Positions 8,786 to 17,533 are shown, counted from the first letter of the stretch. The stretch: DNA of 64,000 nt from DATMER01 sp963741305 (GCA_963741305.1 CAVUHL010000003.1:620001-684000), one strand, 5' to 3'. Program-made: numbers and translations. Notes: generated from the letters alone by a model not told the origin.

Positions 8786-9829
8786 CTAAGCCTTCTCGGC
8801 CGAGCCGCTCATCAGGACGCTCAACGGATACAGCGCCTCGACGTTCTCGAACACGATCTTGAGCGTCGAGGTGATCGGGACGGCGAGGATCATCCCCCAG
8901 GCTCCCCACAGCCAGCCCCAGAAGATGAGGGAGAGCAGCACCACGACTGGACTCAAATCGAGGCTCGTCCCCATGATCCGCGGCTCGATCATGTTGCCGA
9001 TGGCGAACTGGACACCCAGGTTGATCGCGGCGACGAGCAGCGCCCAGCCCGTGGATTCGAACTGCAGGAGCATGAACACCGTGGGCAGGCCGACGGAGAT
9101 CACAGCGCCCACGGTCGGGATGTAGTGGGCGATGAACGTGAGGAACCCCCAGAGGGGGGCGAAGTCCACGCCGAACGCGGCCAGCAACAGTCCGATCAGG
9201 AGGCCGTGGCCCAGGTTCACGAGCGTCTTGGTGAGGAGGTACTTGCGCACCTCCGCCTCGATGTTGGCGATCACGGTGGCCACGCGCTCCGCCTGGTCCT
9301 TGAGCGCCCGCTTCAGCTTGTGCGGGAAGCTCTCGCTGCCGGCCAGGAGGAAGACCAGGTAGAGGAGCACCAGGAAGAATTCGTTGAAGAACACCAGGAA
9401 CGAGGTCACACCGGCCGCGGCCAGCCCGGTGATCGAGGAGACCTCCACCATCTCCTGCCAGTGGAAGCCCTCGACCGGCTCGCGCAGGAATGGGAAGGCG
9501 GCGACCAGCCGTGCCAGCGCATCCTGCACGAGCCCGCCGAGGCGCGCTTCGTAAACGGGGAGGCTCTCGCGGAAAGCCATCGCGCTGGAGTAGATCATCC
9601 AGGAGAAGGCGAAGAGCAGCGCCGACACACCGACCAGGATGAGGACGATCGCCACCCCCGCCGGCACCTTGAGGCGCCGCAGCGACGCCATGACCGGGAT
9701 GAAGATCTGGCCGAGGAAGACGGCGATGACGAATGGGAGGAGGATCGCCTTCAGCGCGTGAAGGACGAAGCCCAGGGCCAGGAAGACCAGGATCCCCAGA
9801 AACACCAGGATCAGCTTGGTGTCGCGCAT
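8786..9829 (-). CDS. AI-2E-family (PerM-like) membrane transporter
   Basis: A 347-residue polytopic inner-membrane protein. It begins with two closely spaced TM helices (LILVFLGILVFLALGFVLHA and ILLPFVIAVFLGQIFIPVMA). A third TM and a soluble helical stretch follow, then several C-terminal TM helices with the family signature around SVGLPTVFMLLQF...EPRIMGTSLDLSPVVVLLSLIFWGWLWG and GMILAVPITSTLKIV. The family includes TqsA and PerM; proposed roles are export of signalling molecules or Na+/H+ exchange, and the substrate here is unknown. Length and topology are normal. It is divergent from the cyclase-family gene across an 81-nt gap. Confidence 0.9.
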   Translation of the reverse strand: MRDTKLILVFLGILVFLALGFVLHALKAILLPFVIAVFLGQIFIPVMASLRRLKVPAGVAIVLILVGVSALLFAFSWMIYSSAMAFRESLPVYEARLGGLVQDALARLVAAFPFLREPVEGFHWQEMVEVSSITGLAAAGVTSFLVFFNEFFLVLLYLVFLLAGSESFPHKLKRALKDQAERVATVIANIEAEVRKYLLTKTLVNLGHGLLIGLLLAAFGVDFAPLWGFLTFIAHYIPTVGAVISVGLPTVFMLLQFESTGWALLVAAINLGVQFAIGNMIEPRIMGTSLDLSPVVVLLSLIFWGWLWGAWGMILAVPITSTLKIVFENVEALYPLSVLMSGSAEKA

Positions 9830-9910
9830 CGGACGCCCTCCTCGCGGGTTGATGAAGCTGTTGTGGCCGGGAGCCTACAATAGGAGCCCTCTGCCGAGAA
9901 GGAGGCCGTC

Positions 9911-10699
9911 ATGAAGCGCCCAATCTTCGCCCTGTTTCTCTTGGCCGTCCCGGCGCTCGGAGCGCAGCCCGCTCCGGACCTCGCCACGGCCGAGGTCGTG
10001 GACCTGACCCATGCGTATGACGAGAAGACGCTCTTCTGGCCGACTTCGCCGTCGACCTTCCAGCTCACGGAGCTGAGCAAGGGGAGGGCGCCGGGCGGCT
10101 GGTTCTACTCCGCGAACTCGTTCTGCACGCCTGAGCACGGCGGCACCCACCTCGACGCGCCAATCCACTTCGCGGAGGGGCGCCGCACGGTGGATCAGGT
10201 GCCGGTCCGCCAGCTCATCGCTCCGGCCGTGGTGATCGACGTCTCCCGCCAAGCCTCCGAGAACCCTGACTACCGGCTGACAGCCGCGGACGTGCAGTCC
10301 TGGGAACAGCGCAACGGCCGCATCCCGGCGGGCGCGATCGTCCTGCTGCGCACCGGCTGGAGCGCACGCTGGCCCGACCGCAAGCGCTACCTGGGGGACG
10401 ACAAGCCCGGCGACGCCTCGAACCTACACTTTCCGTCCTACGGGATGGAGGCCGCCGAGCTGCTGGTGAAGGAGAGGAAGGTGGGGGGGTTGGGCGTCGA
10501 CACTGCGAGCATTGATCATGGCCCCTCGAAGGACTTCATCGTGCACCAGGTTGCCGCGGCCGCCGAGGTCGTGGGGCTCGAGAACCTGACCGGCCTCGAC
10601 CGGCTCCCGGAGACAGGCGCCTGGGTCATCGCCTTGCCGATGAAGATCGCGGGGGGCTCGGGGGGACCTGTGCGGGTGGTGGCGTTGCTCGGGCGTTGA
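9911..10699 (+). CDS. Exported cyclase-family hydrolase (kynurenine formamidase-like fold)
   Basis: A 262-residue protein with a signal peptide (MKRPIFALFLLAVPALG). The metal-binding signature HGGTHLDAPIHF of the cyclase/kynurenine formamidase superfamily is intact near residues 77-88, and the family strand DLTHAYDEKTLFWP is near the N-terminus. A later GLGVDTASIDHGPSKDFIVHQ matches the C-terminal conserved block. Relatives hydrolyse cyclic or amide substrates with a divalent metal; the signal peptide implies an envelope or extracellular role, which argues against tryptophan degradation. AGAAGGAGG lies about 5-8 nt before the ATG. It converges on the amidohydrolase, with a 21-nt repeat array between them. 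Confidence 0.85.
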   Translation: MKRPIFALFLLAVPALGAQPAPDLATAEVVDLTHAYDEKTLFWPTSPSTFQLTELSKGRAPGGWFYSANSFCTPEHGGTHLDAPIHFAEGRRTVDQVPVRQLIAPAVVIDVSRQASENPDYRLTAADVQSWEQRNGRIPAGAIVLLRTGWSARWPDRKRYLGDDKPGDASNLHFPSYGMEAAELLVKERKVGGLGVDTASIDHGPSKDFIVHQVAAAAEVVGLENLTGLDRLPETGAWVIALPMKIAGGSGGPVRVVALLGR

Positions 10700-10819
10700 G
10701 GGGAGCCCATCGCGCCCAGAATGGCTCCGAACGCGTTCCGAACGGTTCTGAACGCGTCCAAAGTCATTTCGGACGCGTTCGGAGCCATCCTGACCGCGTT
10801 CGGAACGATTCTGGCCGTG
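10694..10819. repeat. Array A: six degenerate 21-nt units
   Basis: Six consecutive 21-nt blocks starting at 10694, 10715, 10736, 10757, 10778 and 10799 end in CGCG (GTG in the last). The middle resembles TTCGGAACCATTCTGAACGCG. Phase is kept exactly for 126 nt with no indel. A perfect 16-bp inverted repeat ATGGCTCCGAACGCGT (10721-10736) / ACGCGTTCGGAGCCAT (10773-10788) lies inside it. The array fills the gap between two convergent genes and begins at the stop codon of the cyclase gene. All frames read as heptad-like peptides, a by-product of 21-nt periodicity. Confidence 0.8.
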
Positions 10820-10831
10820 CTGGACGACAGA

Positions 10832-12181
10832 CTAAGGCCTTGCTGCGGCTCCCAGAAGACGATCGAGATCCTCGCGCTCCAGGAGCTTTCCGCGCAGGAC
10901 CACGGCGGAGATCCGTCCAACGTTCTTCACGTCTGCTAGCGGATCGCCATCCAGGAGCACGAGGTCCGCGGCCTTCCCAGGGGTGATGGTACCCACGGTG
11001 GCGGTCGCCTGGAGCAGGCGCGCCGCTTCCGACGTTGCGGCCAGCAACGCCTCCATCGGAGTCAGGCCGGAGTCGATCAGGAGGCCGATCTCGTCGTGGA
11101 CGGAGAAGCCGGGCAGCACATCCCGGCCAGCCAGATCGGAGCCGGCGGCGATGGCAACGCCGGCCTCATGCATCCGCCGGGTCATCTCCTTGCCGAGCTC
11201 CACGAACCTCTTTCGGCGCGCGATGCCCTCCGGGTCCCGGTCCCTTTCGGTTAGCGGGAACCACTGGTCCCAGTACTTCCGCAGGGGAGGAGTTGCATAC
11301 CGTGTCCGAGGGTCCGGAAGGGCCGCGAGCTCGGCGCGCCGGGCGCGGAGGTCGTAGGCGACGATCGTGGGCACGAACCAGGTGCCCTGCCTCGCGAAGG
11401 TCTTGGCCAGGGCCGGCACCTCGTCCTCCAGCCATTGCGGCATGGCTCCGAAGGCGGCGGTCTCATTGGCGAAGCGGGCCGAGTAGGTGCCTTCGATCAG
11501 CGTCGCGATGTGCTCGACGCTGCGCTGACCCGCCTCCGCGGCCTCGGCCGGCTCCACGGTCATCGGGACGTGGCCGGCGAACGGGATGCCCTGGAGCCTT
11601 GCTTCGGCGGCCAGGGCGAAGAAGGCGTCCCGGGGCACGGCGTTGTGGATTTTGATGAAGTCGACGCCGAGCGTCCGCAGGCGGGTCACAGCCGCCTTCG
11701 CCTCCTCCGGGTTGGTGACGGTCAGCCGGAACGGGACCTCGGGCTTGGGGCCGTCCACCGTCGGGCCCGCGCGGAAGATGCGCGGCCCTGTCAGCTCGCC
11801 TCGTTCGATGCGGGCGCGCCAGGCGTCCAGGATGTCCAGATCGCCGCCCATGTCCCGGACGGACGTGATCCCGTTGGCGACCAGCACCCCGAGGGTCGCC
11901 TCGTCGGCGACGCTCAAGTGGACGTGGGTGTCCCAGAGGCCGGGGATGAGGAAGCGGCCGCGCCCCTCCACGATGCGGGCACCGGGGACTTCCAGGGACT
12001 CGCCGACTGCCTCGATGACTCCGGAGCGCACCAGCACTGAAACATGCTCGCGGGGCGAGGCTCCGGTGCCGTCGATCAGGGTGATGTCGCGCAGCAGTAG
12101 AGAGGAATCCGGATGCCTCACCGGATCGGGCTGGCCTGCGCAGGCGGTCAGGGCAACGATGAGGGCTAGAGCTGCTCGCAT
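10832..12181 (-). CDS. Amidohydrolase-family lipoprotein
   Basis: A 449-residue protein. I start it at 12181 because a lipoprotein signal follows (MRAALALIVALTAC with the lipobox Cys at about 14); the upstream extension is an artefact. The metal-dependent hydrolase pattern is complete: LIDGTG and FLIPGLWDTHVHL (the HxH pair), IKIHNAVP in the position of the bridging-Lys strand, GHVP and VEHI His ligands, and GSDLAG with the catalytic Asp. The C-terminal 'TPGKAADLVLLDGDPLADV' segment is the family's beta-sandwich return. Relatives include imidazolonepropionase-like and prolidase-type enzymes; the substrate is unknown. It starts 8 nt after the AlkZ-like gene stops. Confidence 0.88.
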   Translation of the reverse strand: MRAALALIVALTACAGQPDPVRHPDSSLLLRDITLIDGTGASPREHVSVLVRSGVIEAVGESLEVPGARIVEGRGRFLIPGLWDTHVHLSVADEATLGVLVANGITSVRDMGGDLDILDAWRARIERGELTGPRIFRAGPTVDGPKPEVPFRLTVTNPEEAKAAVTRLRTLGVDFIKIHNAVPRDAFFALAAEARLQGIPFAGHVPMTVEPAEAAEAGQRSVEHIATLIEGTYSARFANETAAFGAMPQWLEDEVPALAKTFARQGTWFVPTIVAYDLRARRAELAALPDPRTRYATPPLRKYWDQWFPLTERDRDPEGIARRKRFVELGKEMTRRMHEAGVAIAAGSDLAGRDVLPGFSVHDEIGLLIDSGLTPMEALLAATSEAARLLQATATVGTITPGKAADLVLLDGDPLADVKNVGRISAVVLRGKLLEREDLDRLLGAAARP

Positions 12182-12188
12182 GTCTCCT

Positions 12189-13298
12189 CTACGCGGCGAC
12201 GCGCACGCCCGTTTCAACGGCATCCTCCTCGACGAAGCGGAGCAGCGCCTCGCCTTCCCGTTCGAGCTCCGTGAGCGTCTTCTTGGCGAGCTTGCCGAAA
12301 GGTTCGAGGACCAGCGTCGCGGTCTTCTTTTTCCGCTCGACCTTCCAGGCGCCAGCCACGAAGCCGTCGACAAGGAACGTCGCACGGACCTGAAGGTTCT
12401 TGAGCGTGACTTTGGGGCGGTGCTCGTCGGCGATCACGCGGGTGCGGTCGTCGTGGGCCAGCACCAGATTGTCGAACTCCGGCAGGAACCGGACCGGGGC
12501 CGGCGTGTCCTCGCCGGGACGCGGAGCGTCCGGCAGATCGAACAGCTCGCGCTTGCGATCGTCGCGGAAGGTGGCGAGCTCGGGGCGCAGCTCCTCGAAT
12601 ACTGCACGCAGGGATGGCAGGCCCGACCAGACCTGAGCATCCTTCGGCGTCGCGGGGCCGAACGCTGCGAGATAGCGCCGGACCAGCGTGTGAGCCGGCG
12701 CCTCTTCGGTCGGGACTTTCTTGCCGAGCCAATCGTCGGCCAGGGCGAAATCCGCGGCTGCCGGGAATCCCCAGAGATCGTCCGTCGGGACCTGCACGAG
12801 AGGGAGGTGCATGCGAGTCGCATAGGCCATGGCACGCTCGTCGGCTGTCGGGTTCTTCGCCTTGAGATGGTTCCGCAGGGCATCGAAGGTGGCCGGCTTG
12901 CCGCCGAAGAACCCGCGCGCCTCGGTTTGGAGGGCCTCCATGTCGAGGTTCTGAGCCCGCTCGCGGAGGATCGCCTGCATGCCCTTGGTGAGCATCGGCT
13001 GGAGAGCGCCCCGGAGAGCCACGTAGTCGGCGGCGCTCATCAGGTGCAGCGTGCCGCGCATCGTTGTGGCGCGAATGATCTCGCGCCGGAGGAGCGGTTC
13101 AATCAAGTCCTTACGCTGGAAACCTTCGAGGCGCGTCCAGAGCCCCGCGAACGGAGGCCGCGCCAGTTGCGCTTGGAGCCCAGCGAGCCGTTCTACGGCT
13201 GCGGTTGCCGCAATCGATTCGCGGGAGAGCAGCATTTGCCGCGCAAGAGTGGCCCGGTTGAGCTGGCGGGGTGTGAGAGTTGGTGCGGTGGCGGTCAT
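12189..13298 (-). CDS. Winged-helix AlkZ-like DNA glycosylase (HTH_42 family)
   Basis: A 369-residue soluble protein of the HTH_42 superfamily. The N-terminal ARQMLLSRESIAATAAVERLAGLQAQ contains the Q-x-Q pair (Q42, Q44) that in AlkZ is catalytic for unhooking interstrand crosslinks. Family blocks IRATTMRGTLHLMSAADY and RYLAAFGPATPKDAQVWSGL follow, then the C-terminal FLPEFDNLVLAHDDRTRVI and ATFLVDGFVAGAWKVE. The family includes bacterial crosslink-repair glycosylases and secondary-metabolite self-resistance enzymes; no biosynthetic cluster is adjacent, so general repair is more likely. It is followed 8 nt later by the amidohydrolase gene. Confidence 0.82.
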   Translation of the reverse strand: MTATAPTLTPRQLNRATLARQMLLSRESIAATAAVERLAGLQAQLARPPFAGLWTRLEGFQRKDLIEPLLRREIIRATTMRGTLHLMSAADYVALRGALQPMLTKGMQAILRERAQNLDMEALQTEARGFFGGKPATFDALRNHLKAKNPTADERAMAYATRMHLPLVQVPTDDLWGFPAAADFALADDWLGKKVPTEEAPAHTLVRRYLAAFGPATPKDAQVWSGLPSLRAVFEELRPELATFRDDRKRELFDLPDAPRPGEDTPAPVRFLPEFDNLVLAHDDRTRVIADEHRPKVTLKNLQVRATFLVDGFVAGAWKVERKKKTATLVLEPFGKLAKKTLTELEREGEALLRFVEEDAVETGVRVAA

Positions 13299-13432
13299 GT
13301 TCTCCCGAGCCTATCGCGGACGGCTGCCACCGACGAACTGCCTGAGCTGCAGAGCTGAGGTTTTAGGCTACAGCGAGGGCAGGCCGGAGCGGCTGACCTC
13401 GTCCCTCTAGGACGTAGGATAAGATTTCCCCC

Positions 13433-13840
13433 ATGGAGATGCTGGGACGGCTCAAACGCCAGGCGGCAGTGTGGCCAGAGCTGAAGCTCGCGGTGCTGTT
13501 CGGCTCGACAGCCCGTGGCCAAGCTCGGCCCAAGAGCGACGTGGATTTGGGCGTTCTCCTCGATCCCTACAGCCCCCAGCTGCGCTTCCAGGTGGAGGCG
13601 GAGCTGGGGCGTGCCGCTGGCCGCCCGGTCGATGTGATCCTCCTCGACGATGCCCCGCCGCTGCTCCGCTTCGAGATCGCCCGCGAAGGGGTTCTCCTGT
13701 TCCAGCGCGAGGATCACCGCTGGACCGACTTCAAGGCCAAGGCGATGGTGGACTGGTGGGATTGGGCGCCGACGCATCGGATGATTGCCGCGGGAGTCGT
13801 CCGGCGCCTGCGGGAGAGGATCGCCAATGGTCAAGGTTGA
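13433..13840 (+). CDS. MNT-type nucleotidyltransferase (MntA-like)
   Basis: A 135-residue protein with the minimal nucleotidyltransferase signature GS-x(10)-SDVDL (residues FGSTARGQARPKSDVDLGVL), the two Asp residues being metal ligands. A conserved later strand VDVILLDDAPPLLRFEIAREG gives the third carboxylate region. These proteins usually pair with a HEPN (HepT) toxin and act as antitoxins by adding AMP to a Tyr of HepT. The expected overlapping partner starts at 13827 but is broken. The basic C-terminus is normal for the family. Confidence 0.85.
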   Translation: MEMLGRLKRQAAVWPELKLAVLFGSTARGQARPKSDVDLGVLLDPYSPQLRFQVEAELGRAAGRPVDVILLDDAPPLLRFEIAREGVLLFQREDHRWTDFKAKAMVDWWDWAPTHRMIAAGVVRRLRERIANGQG

Positions 13841-13891
13841 GAAGCGCTACGGCGTTTCCTGTCGTTGGCGAGCGCCGAGGCGGGGCTGTAA
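13827..13891 (+). pseudogene. Remnant of a HEPN (HepT) partner gene
   Basis: An ATG at 13827 overlaps the end of the nucleotidyltransferase gene by 14 nt, the normal MntA-HepT arrangement, and begins MVKVEK. The frame then makes no recognisable HEPN sequence, while a neighbouring frame reads ALRRFLSLASAEAGL and stops at about 13891, like the last residues of a longer helical protein. A HepT is normally about 130-145 residues; only about 20 codons remain. I infer that most of the gene was deleted. The remnant is short, so chance cannot be excluded. Confidence 0.4.
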
Positions 13892-13893
13892 GC

Positions 13894-16800
13894 CTACCGC
13901 CAATCATGGCTGGGCACCGCCACCAGCTTCTTGAGCGACCAGAACCGCTCCCCCTTTACCGACAACGTCCCGTCCCTCTTCTGAAGCACCCCCTCCACTA
14001 CCAGCCCGGGTGAGCCCACGATCAGCTTGCGGTGCTTCTGGAGGAGGTCGGGGGAGACGACCGCCTGGGACATGCCGGTCTCGTCTTCTAGCGTGAGGAA
14101 GAGCAGGCCCTTGGCCGTGCCGGGCCGCTGCCTCACGATTACCGAACCTGCCGTGCGGACGCGGTCGCCGTTCTGGAGATGGGCGAGGTCGGCGGCCGAG
14201 GTGACTCCCTTGGCGTTGAGCGTCTCGCGGATGTAGGTGAGCGGGTGGGGGCCGATGGTGAGCTGGACCCCGGCGTAGTCGGCCTGGCTCTCTTCGACCT
14301 CGTTCATCTCGGGGAGCGGGGAGGGTTCGGGGTCGGGCAGACGGTCGAGGAGCGGGCCCGCCTCCCTCGCGAGGCGGGCCACCTGCCAGAGGGCAGCCCG
14401 GCGGGTCAGTCCAAAGGAGGCGAGCGCTCCGATCGAGGCCAGGGTCTGAAGCTCGTCCTCGTGCAGGTCGCAGCGGCGGACGAGGTCTTCCGCATCTTCG
14501 AACGGGGCCTTCGCCTGCTCCTGCTCGATGGCGTGCCCGGCCTTGTGCCGCAGTCCCTTCACGAACTTGAAGCCCAGGCGGATGGCTCCAGCAGGCGGGG
14601 CCTCCCCAGTCCGTGAATCCCGGGCACCTTCGGGGATCTCCCGATCCTCCCAGCGGCATTTCCAGCCGGATCTCTGGACGTCCACCGGCCGGATGTCGAC
14701 CCCGTGCCGTTGCGCGTCCTTGACCAGCGTGGCGGGGTGGTAGAAGCCCATGGGCCAGGCGTTCAGTAGGCCGAGGGTGAAGGCGGTGGGGTGGTGGCAC
14801 TTGAGGTACGCGCTCGCGTAGGCGATCAGGGCGAAGCTCGCGGCGTGCGACTCGGGGAAGCCGTAGAGCGCGAAGGAGGTGATGGACTGGACGATCTCGT
14901 CCTGCGGCTTGCCTACGATGCCGTTGGCGGTCATCCCCTTGCGGAGCTTGTCCACGATGGCCTTCATCTTCTCCACGGAGCGCTTGGAGCCCATGGCCCG
15001 CCGCAGCTCTTCGGCCTCGCCGCCGGAGAAGCCCGCTGCCACCATCGCGACCCGCAGGAGCTGCTCCTGGAAGATCGGCACGCCAAGCGTCCGCTTGAGG
15101 ATCGGCTCCAGGCTCGGGTGCGGATAGACCACGGGCTGCCGGCCGTTGCGGCGCTCGAAGTAAGGGCTCGCCATGTTGCCCGCGATCGGGCCGGGACGGA
15201 TGATGCCCACCTGGATCACCAGGTCGTAGAACCGCGTGGGATGGTTGCGCGGCAGGGAGGCCATCTGCGCCCGGCTCTCCACCTGGAAGACGCCGATCGT
15301 GTCGGCCACCTGCAGCATGCGGAAGACCTTGGGATCGTCAGGCGGCAGGTGGGCAAGGTCCACGTGGGTCCCCTCGTGCGTGCGGATCATCGGCACCATG
15401 GTCTCCAGGGCGCTGAGCATGCCGAGGCCGAGGAGATCGACCTTGATGATGCCGAGGTCCGCGCAGTCGTCCTTGTCCCACTGCACCACGACGCGGCCGG
15501 GCATGGAAGCCGGCTCCAGGGGGACGACCTCGTCGAGGCGGCCCGCCGCGATGACCATGCCCCCGGAGTGCTGCCCCAGGTGGCGGGGGAGGTTGTGGAT
15601 GCGTTCCCAGAGGTTCCCGAAGTGCTTCATCCGCGGCTCTTCGGGGTCGAAGCCGGCCGCGGTCAGCTCGTTCGCGAAGGACTTGGGATCGCCGTTCGCC
15701 ACGTCGTAGGTCCAGCTCCCGAGCTGCTTGGCGAGGCGGTCCACCTGTTCCGGGGAGTAGCCGAAGACCTTGGCCACTTCGCGGGTCGCGGAGCGGTCGC
15801 GGTAGGTGATGACGTTGGCGGTCATGGCGGCGCCGCGCTCACCGTAGCTCTTGTAGACGTGCTGGATGACCCGCTCGCGCTGGTCGCCGGAGGGGAGGTC
15901 GAGGTCGATGTCCGGCCACTCGCCGCGCTCTTCGGAGAGGAAACGCTCGAAAAGAAGCTCCATCTTCACCGGGTCCACGGCCGTGATGGAGAGGGCGTAG
16001 CATACCGCGCTGTTGGCCGCCGAGCCGCGGCCCTGGGCCAGGATGTTCTCCCGCAGGCAGAAGTTCACGATGTCCCAGACGATGAGGAAGTAGCCAGCGA
16101 GGTTGAGCTTCTCGATCAGGTCCAGCTCTTTCTGGATCTGCGCCTGGGCCTTGGCAGTGAATGGCCGGAAGCGGGCCTTGGCCCCGTTCCAGGTGATGTG
16201 CCTCAGGTAGGAGGCGGGGGTCTCGCCCGGCGGCAGCGGGTATTCGGGGAAGCGGTAGCCGAGGTCGGCCAGGGTGAAGTCGAGGCGGTCGGCCAGGCGG
16301 GCGGTCTCTTCGATCGCTTCAGGGAGGTCCGCGAACAGGCGGGCCATCACGCCGGGAGATTTTAGATGCCGTTCGCGATGGCTGGCGAGGAGGCGTCCGG
16401 CCGCATCCAGGGTGGTGTGATGACGGATCGCGCTCAGCACGTCGTGGAGCGGCTTGTCCTCGGGCTTGGCGTAGCGCGCTCCGTTCGTGGCAACGAGGGG
16501 GAGCCGCAGCTTGCGGGCGAGGTCGATCAGGGCGCGGTTGCGGTGCTCCTCGTCCCGCAGCCGGTGGCGCTGAAGCTCGACGTGAACTCGCCCTCCGAAA
16601 TAGACGGCGAGGCGCTCCAGGAGCTTGCGGGCGGGATCGAGGCCTCCCTGGGCAAGCTCGCGTGCAACCGGGCCCTCGTCGCCGCCGGTCAGGCAGTGGA
16701 GCCCTCCAGCGTGCTCCGCCAGAAGCTCCCAGGTGATCCGCGCTTCCCCCTTGGGGCGGTGAAGGGCCGCGGTGGTGAGCATCCGGCAAAGATTCTTGTA

Positions 16801-17349
16801 GCCGGCCCGGTTCTCGACGAGCAGGGTCAGCCGCTCCCCGGCGGGGATGCCGAGGACTTTCTTCTCAGGCTCGGGGACGAGCCCCAGCGGGCCTGTCTTA
16901 ACCGAGCTTTGAGTGCCGGGTCCTTCGTCGAGCACGACTTCGGCCCCGACCAGCGCCCGCACTCCGGCCTGCTTCGCAGCCTGGTAGAAGCGCGGCGCGC
17001 CATAGACCCCGTTGGCATCCACCAAGGCCACGGCTGGGAGCCCCAGCTCCGCAGCCTGCTGGACCATGTCCTCGGGCAGCGAGGCGCCGTTCAGGAAGGA
17101 GAAGGCCGACGCGGTGTGGAGCTCGACGTAGGGGGAGGACGGCCGTCCACTCTTCGGCCGCCGCTCGAACTCCCGGTGCTTGACCTTTTCCTTCTTGGCG
17201 CCCGGGGAGCTTTCCAGAGCCGGCAGGTCATACCCGAAGTCCCGGGGCGGAGGGCCGGAGGCCGCCTCCTTCAGCTTGTCGATGTCGAGCCACTTGCCGA
17301 CATCTCGCGCCGGAGGGGAGGGCGGCCCGTCGTCTTTTTTCTTCGCCAC
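13894..17349 (-). CDS. dnaE2: Error-prone DNA polymerase III alpha subunit DnaE2
   Basis: A 1151-residue C-family polymerase. After a basic, proline-rich N-terminal extension of about 70 residues comes the PHP domain (YVELHTASAFSFLNGAS, LPAVALVDANGVYGAPRFY). The polymerase core carries AQGRGSAANSAVCYALSIT, the metal-binding PDIDLDLPSGDQRERVIQHV, and family blocks LPRHLGQHSGGMVIA and GFPESHAASFALIAYASAYL. A C-terminal OB fold (GDRVRTAGSVIVRQRPGTAK) ends it; there is no beta-clamp tau-binding tail as in DnaE1. DnaE2 does translesion synthesis during SOS, normally with ImuA and ImuB; neither gene is adjacent here. Two-base spacing to the HEPN remnant suggests readthrough has little room for a terminator. 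Confidence 0.95.
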   Translation of the reverse strand: MAKKKDDGPPSPPARDVGKWLDIDKLKEAASGPPPRDFGYDLPALESSPGAKKEKVKHREFERRPKSGRPSSPYVELHTASAFSFLNGASLPEDMVQQAAELGLPAVALVDANGVYGAPRFYQAAKQAGVRALVGAEVVLDEGPGTQSSVKTGPLGLVPEPEKKVLGIPAGERLTLLVENRAGYKNLCRMLTTAALHRPKGEARITWELLAEHAGGLHCLTGGDEGPVARELAQGGLDPARKLLERLAVYFGGRVHVELQRHRLRDEEHRNRALIDLARKLRLPLVATNGARYAKPEDKPLHDVLSAIRHHTTLDAAGRLLASHRERHLKSPGVMARLFADLPEAIEETARLADRLDFTLADLGYRFPEYPLPPGETPASYLRHITWNGAKARFRPFTAKAQAQIQKELDLIEKLNLAGYFLIVWDIVNFCLRENILAQGRGSAANSAVCYALSITAVDPVKMELLFERFLSEERGEWPDIDLDLPSGDQRERVIQHVYKSYGERGAAMTANVITYRDRSATREVAKVFGYSPEQVDRLAKQLGSWTYDVANGDPKSFANELTAAGFDPEEPRMKHFGNLWERIHNLPRHLGQHSGGMVIAAGRLDEVVPLEPASMPGRVVVQWDKDDCADLGIIKVDLLGLGMLSALETMVPMIRTHEGTHVDLAHLPPDDPKVFRMLQVADTIGVFQVESRAQMASLPRNHPTRFYDLVIQVGIIRPGPIAGNMASPYFERRNGRQPVVYPHPSLEPILKRTLGVPIFQEQLLRVAMVAAGFSGGEAEELRRAMGSKRSVEKMKAIVDKLRKGMTANGIVGKPQDEIVQSITSFALYGFPESHAASFALIAYASAYLKCHHPTAFTLGLLNAWPMGFYHPATLVKDAQRHGVDIRPVDVQRSGWKCRWEDREIPEGARDSRTGEAPPAGAIRLGFKFVKGLRHKAGHAIEQEQAKAPFEDAEDLVRRCDLHEDELQTLASIGALASFGLTRRAALWQVARLAREAGPLLDRLPDPEPSPLPEMNEVEESQADYAGVQLTIGPHPLTYIRETLNAKGVTSAADLAHLQNGDRVRTAGSVIVRQRPGTAKGLLFLTLEDETGMSQAVVSPDLLQKHRKLIVGSPGLVVEGVLQKRDGTLSVKGERFWSLKKLVAVPSHDWR

Positions 17350-17380
17350 AGGGCGAGGTTAGGCGTAAATGGGGCGTTGG

Positions 17381-17533
17381 TCAATAAGCCGGCGGATCGC
17401 TCGCCGGGAACGATTCGTCCGAGGCTTCCTCCACCGGATCCTCGTGGTCGATCCGCTGATTCCGTGGCGGTTTGTCCTTTTGCTCCACTTCGCGCTCCTC
17501 CTGCTTGTCCTTGGTCTGGGCCTGACTATCCAT
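17381..17533 (-). CDS. Small acidic protein with the SFPASDPP motif
   Basis: A 50-residue gene on the reverse strand. AGGAGG lies 9 nt before the ATG at 17533. The protein is very hydrophilic (Lys/Glu/Gln-rich) and ends DPVEEASDESFPASDPPAY. The C-terminal 'DPVxExSxESFPASDPPA' block recurs at the end of many small bacterial proteins of unknown function, which supports this as a real gene. No TM or signal peptide is present, so it is probably cytoplasmic and disordered. It lies divergent from the membrane-protein gene and just upstream of dnaE2 on the same strand. Confidence 0.8.
   Translation of the reverse strand: MDSQAQTKDKQEEREVEQKDKPPRNQRIDHEDPVEEASDESFPASDPPAY

Noticed and set aside
10721..10939. 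Heptad-repeat small protein encoded by array A
   Set aside because: All six frames look heptad-like because the DNA period is 21 nt. The ORF runs into the amidohydrolase 3' end on the other strand and has no ribosome-binding site.
14791..16365. Forward ORF of 524 codons inside dnaE2
   Set aside because: It is a shadow of the polymerase gene, rich in His/Asp/Glu/Val/Leu/Gly with no domain pattern.
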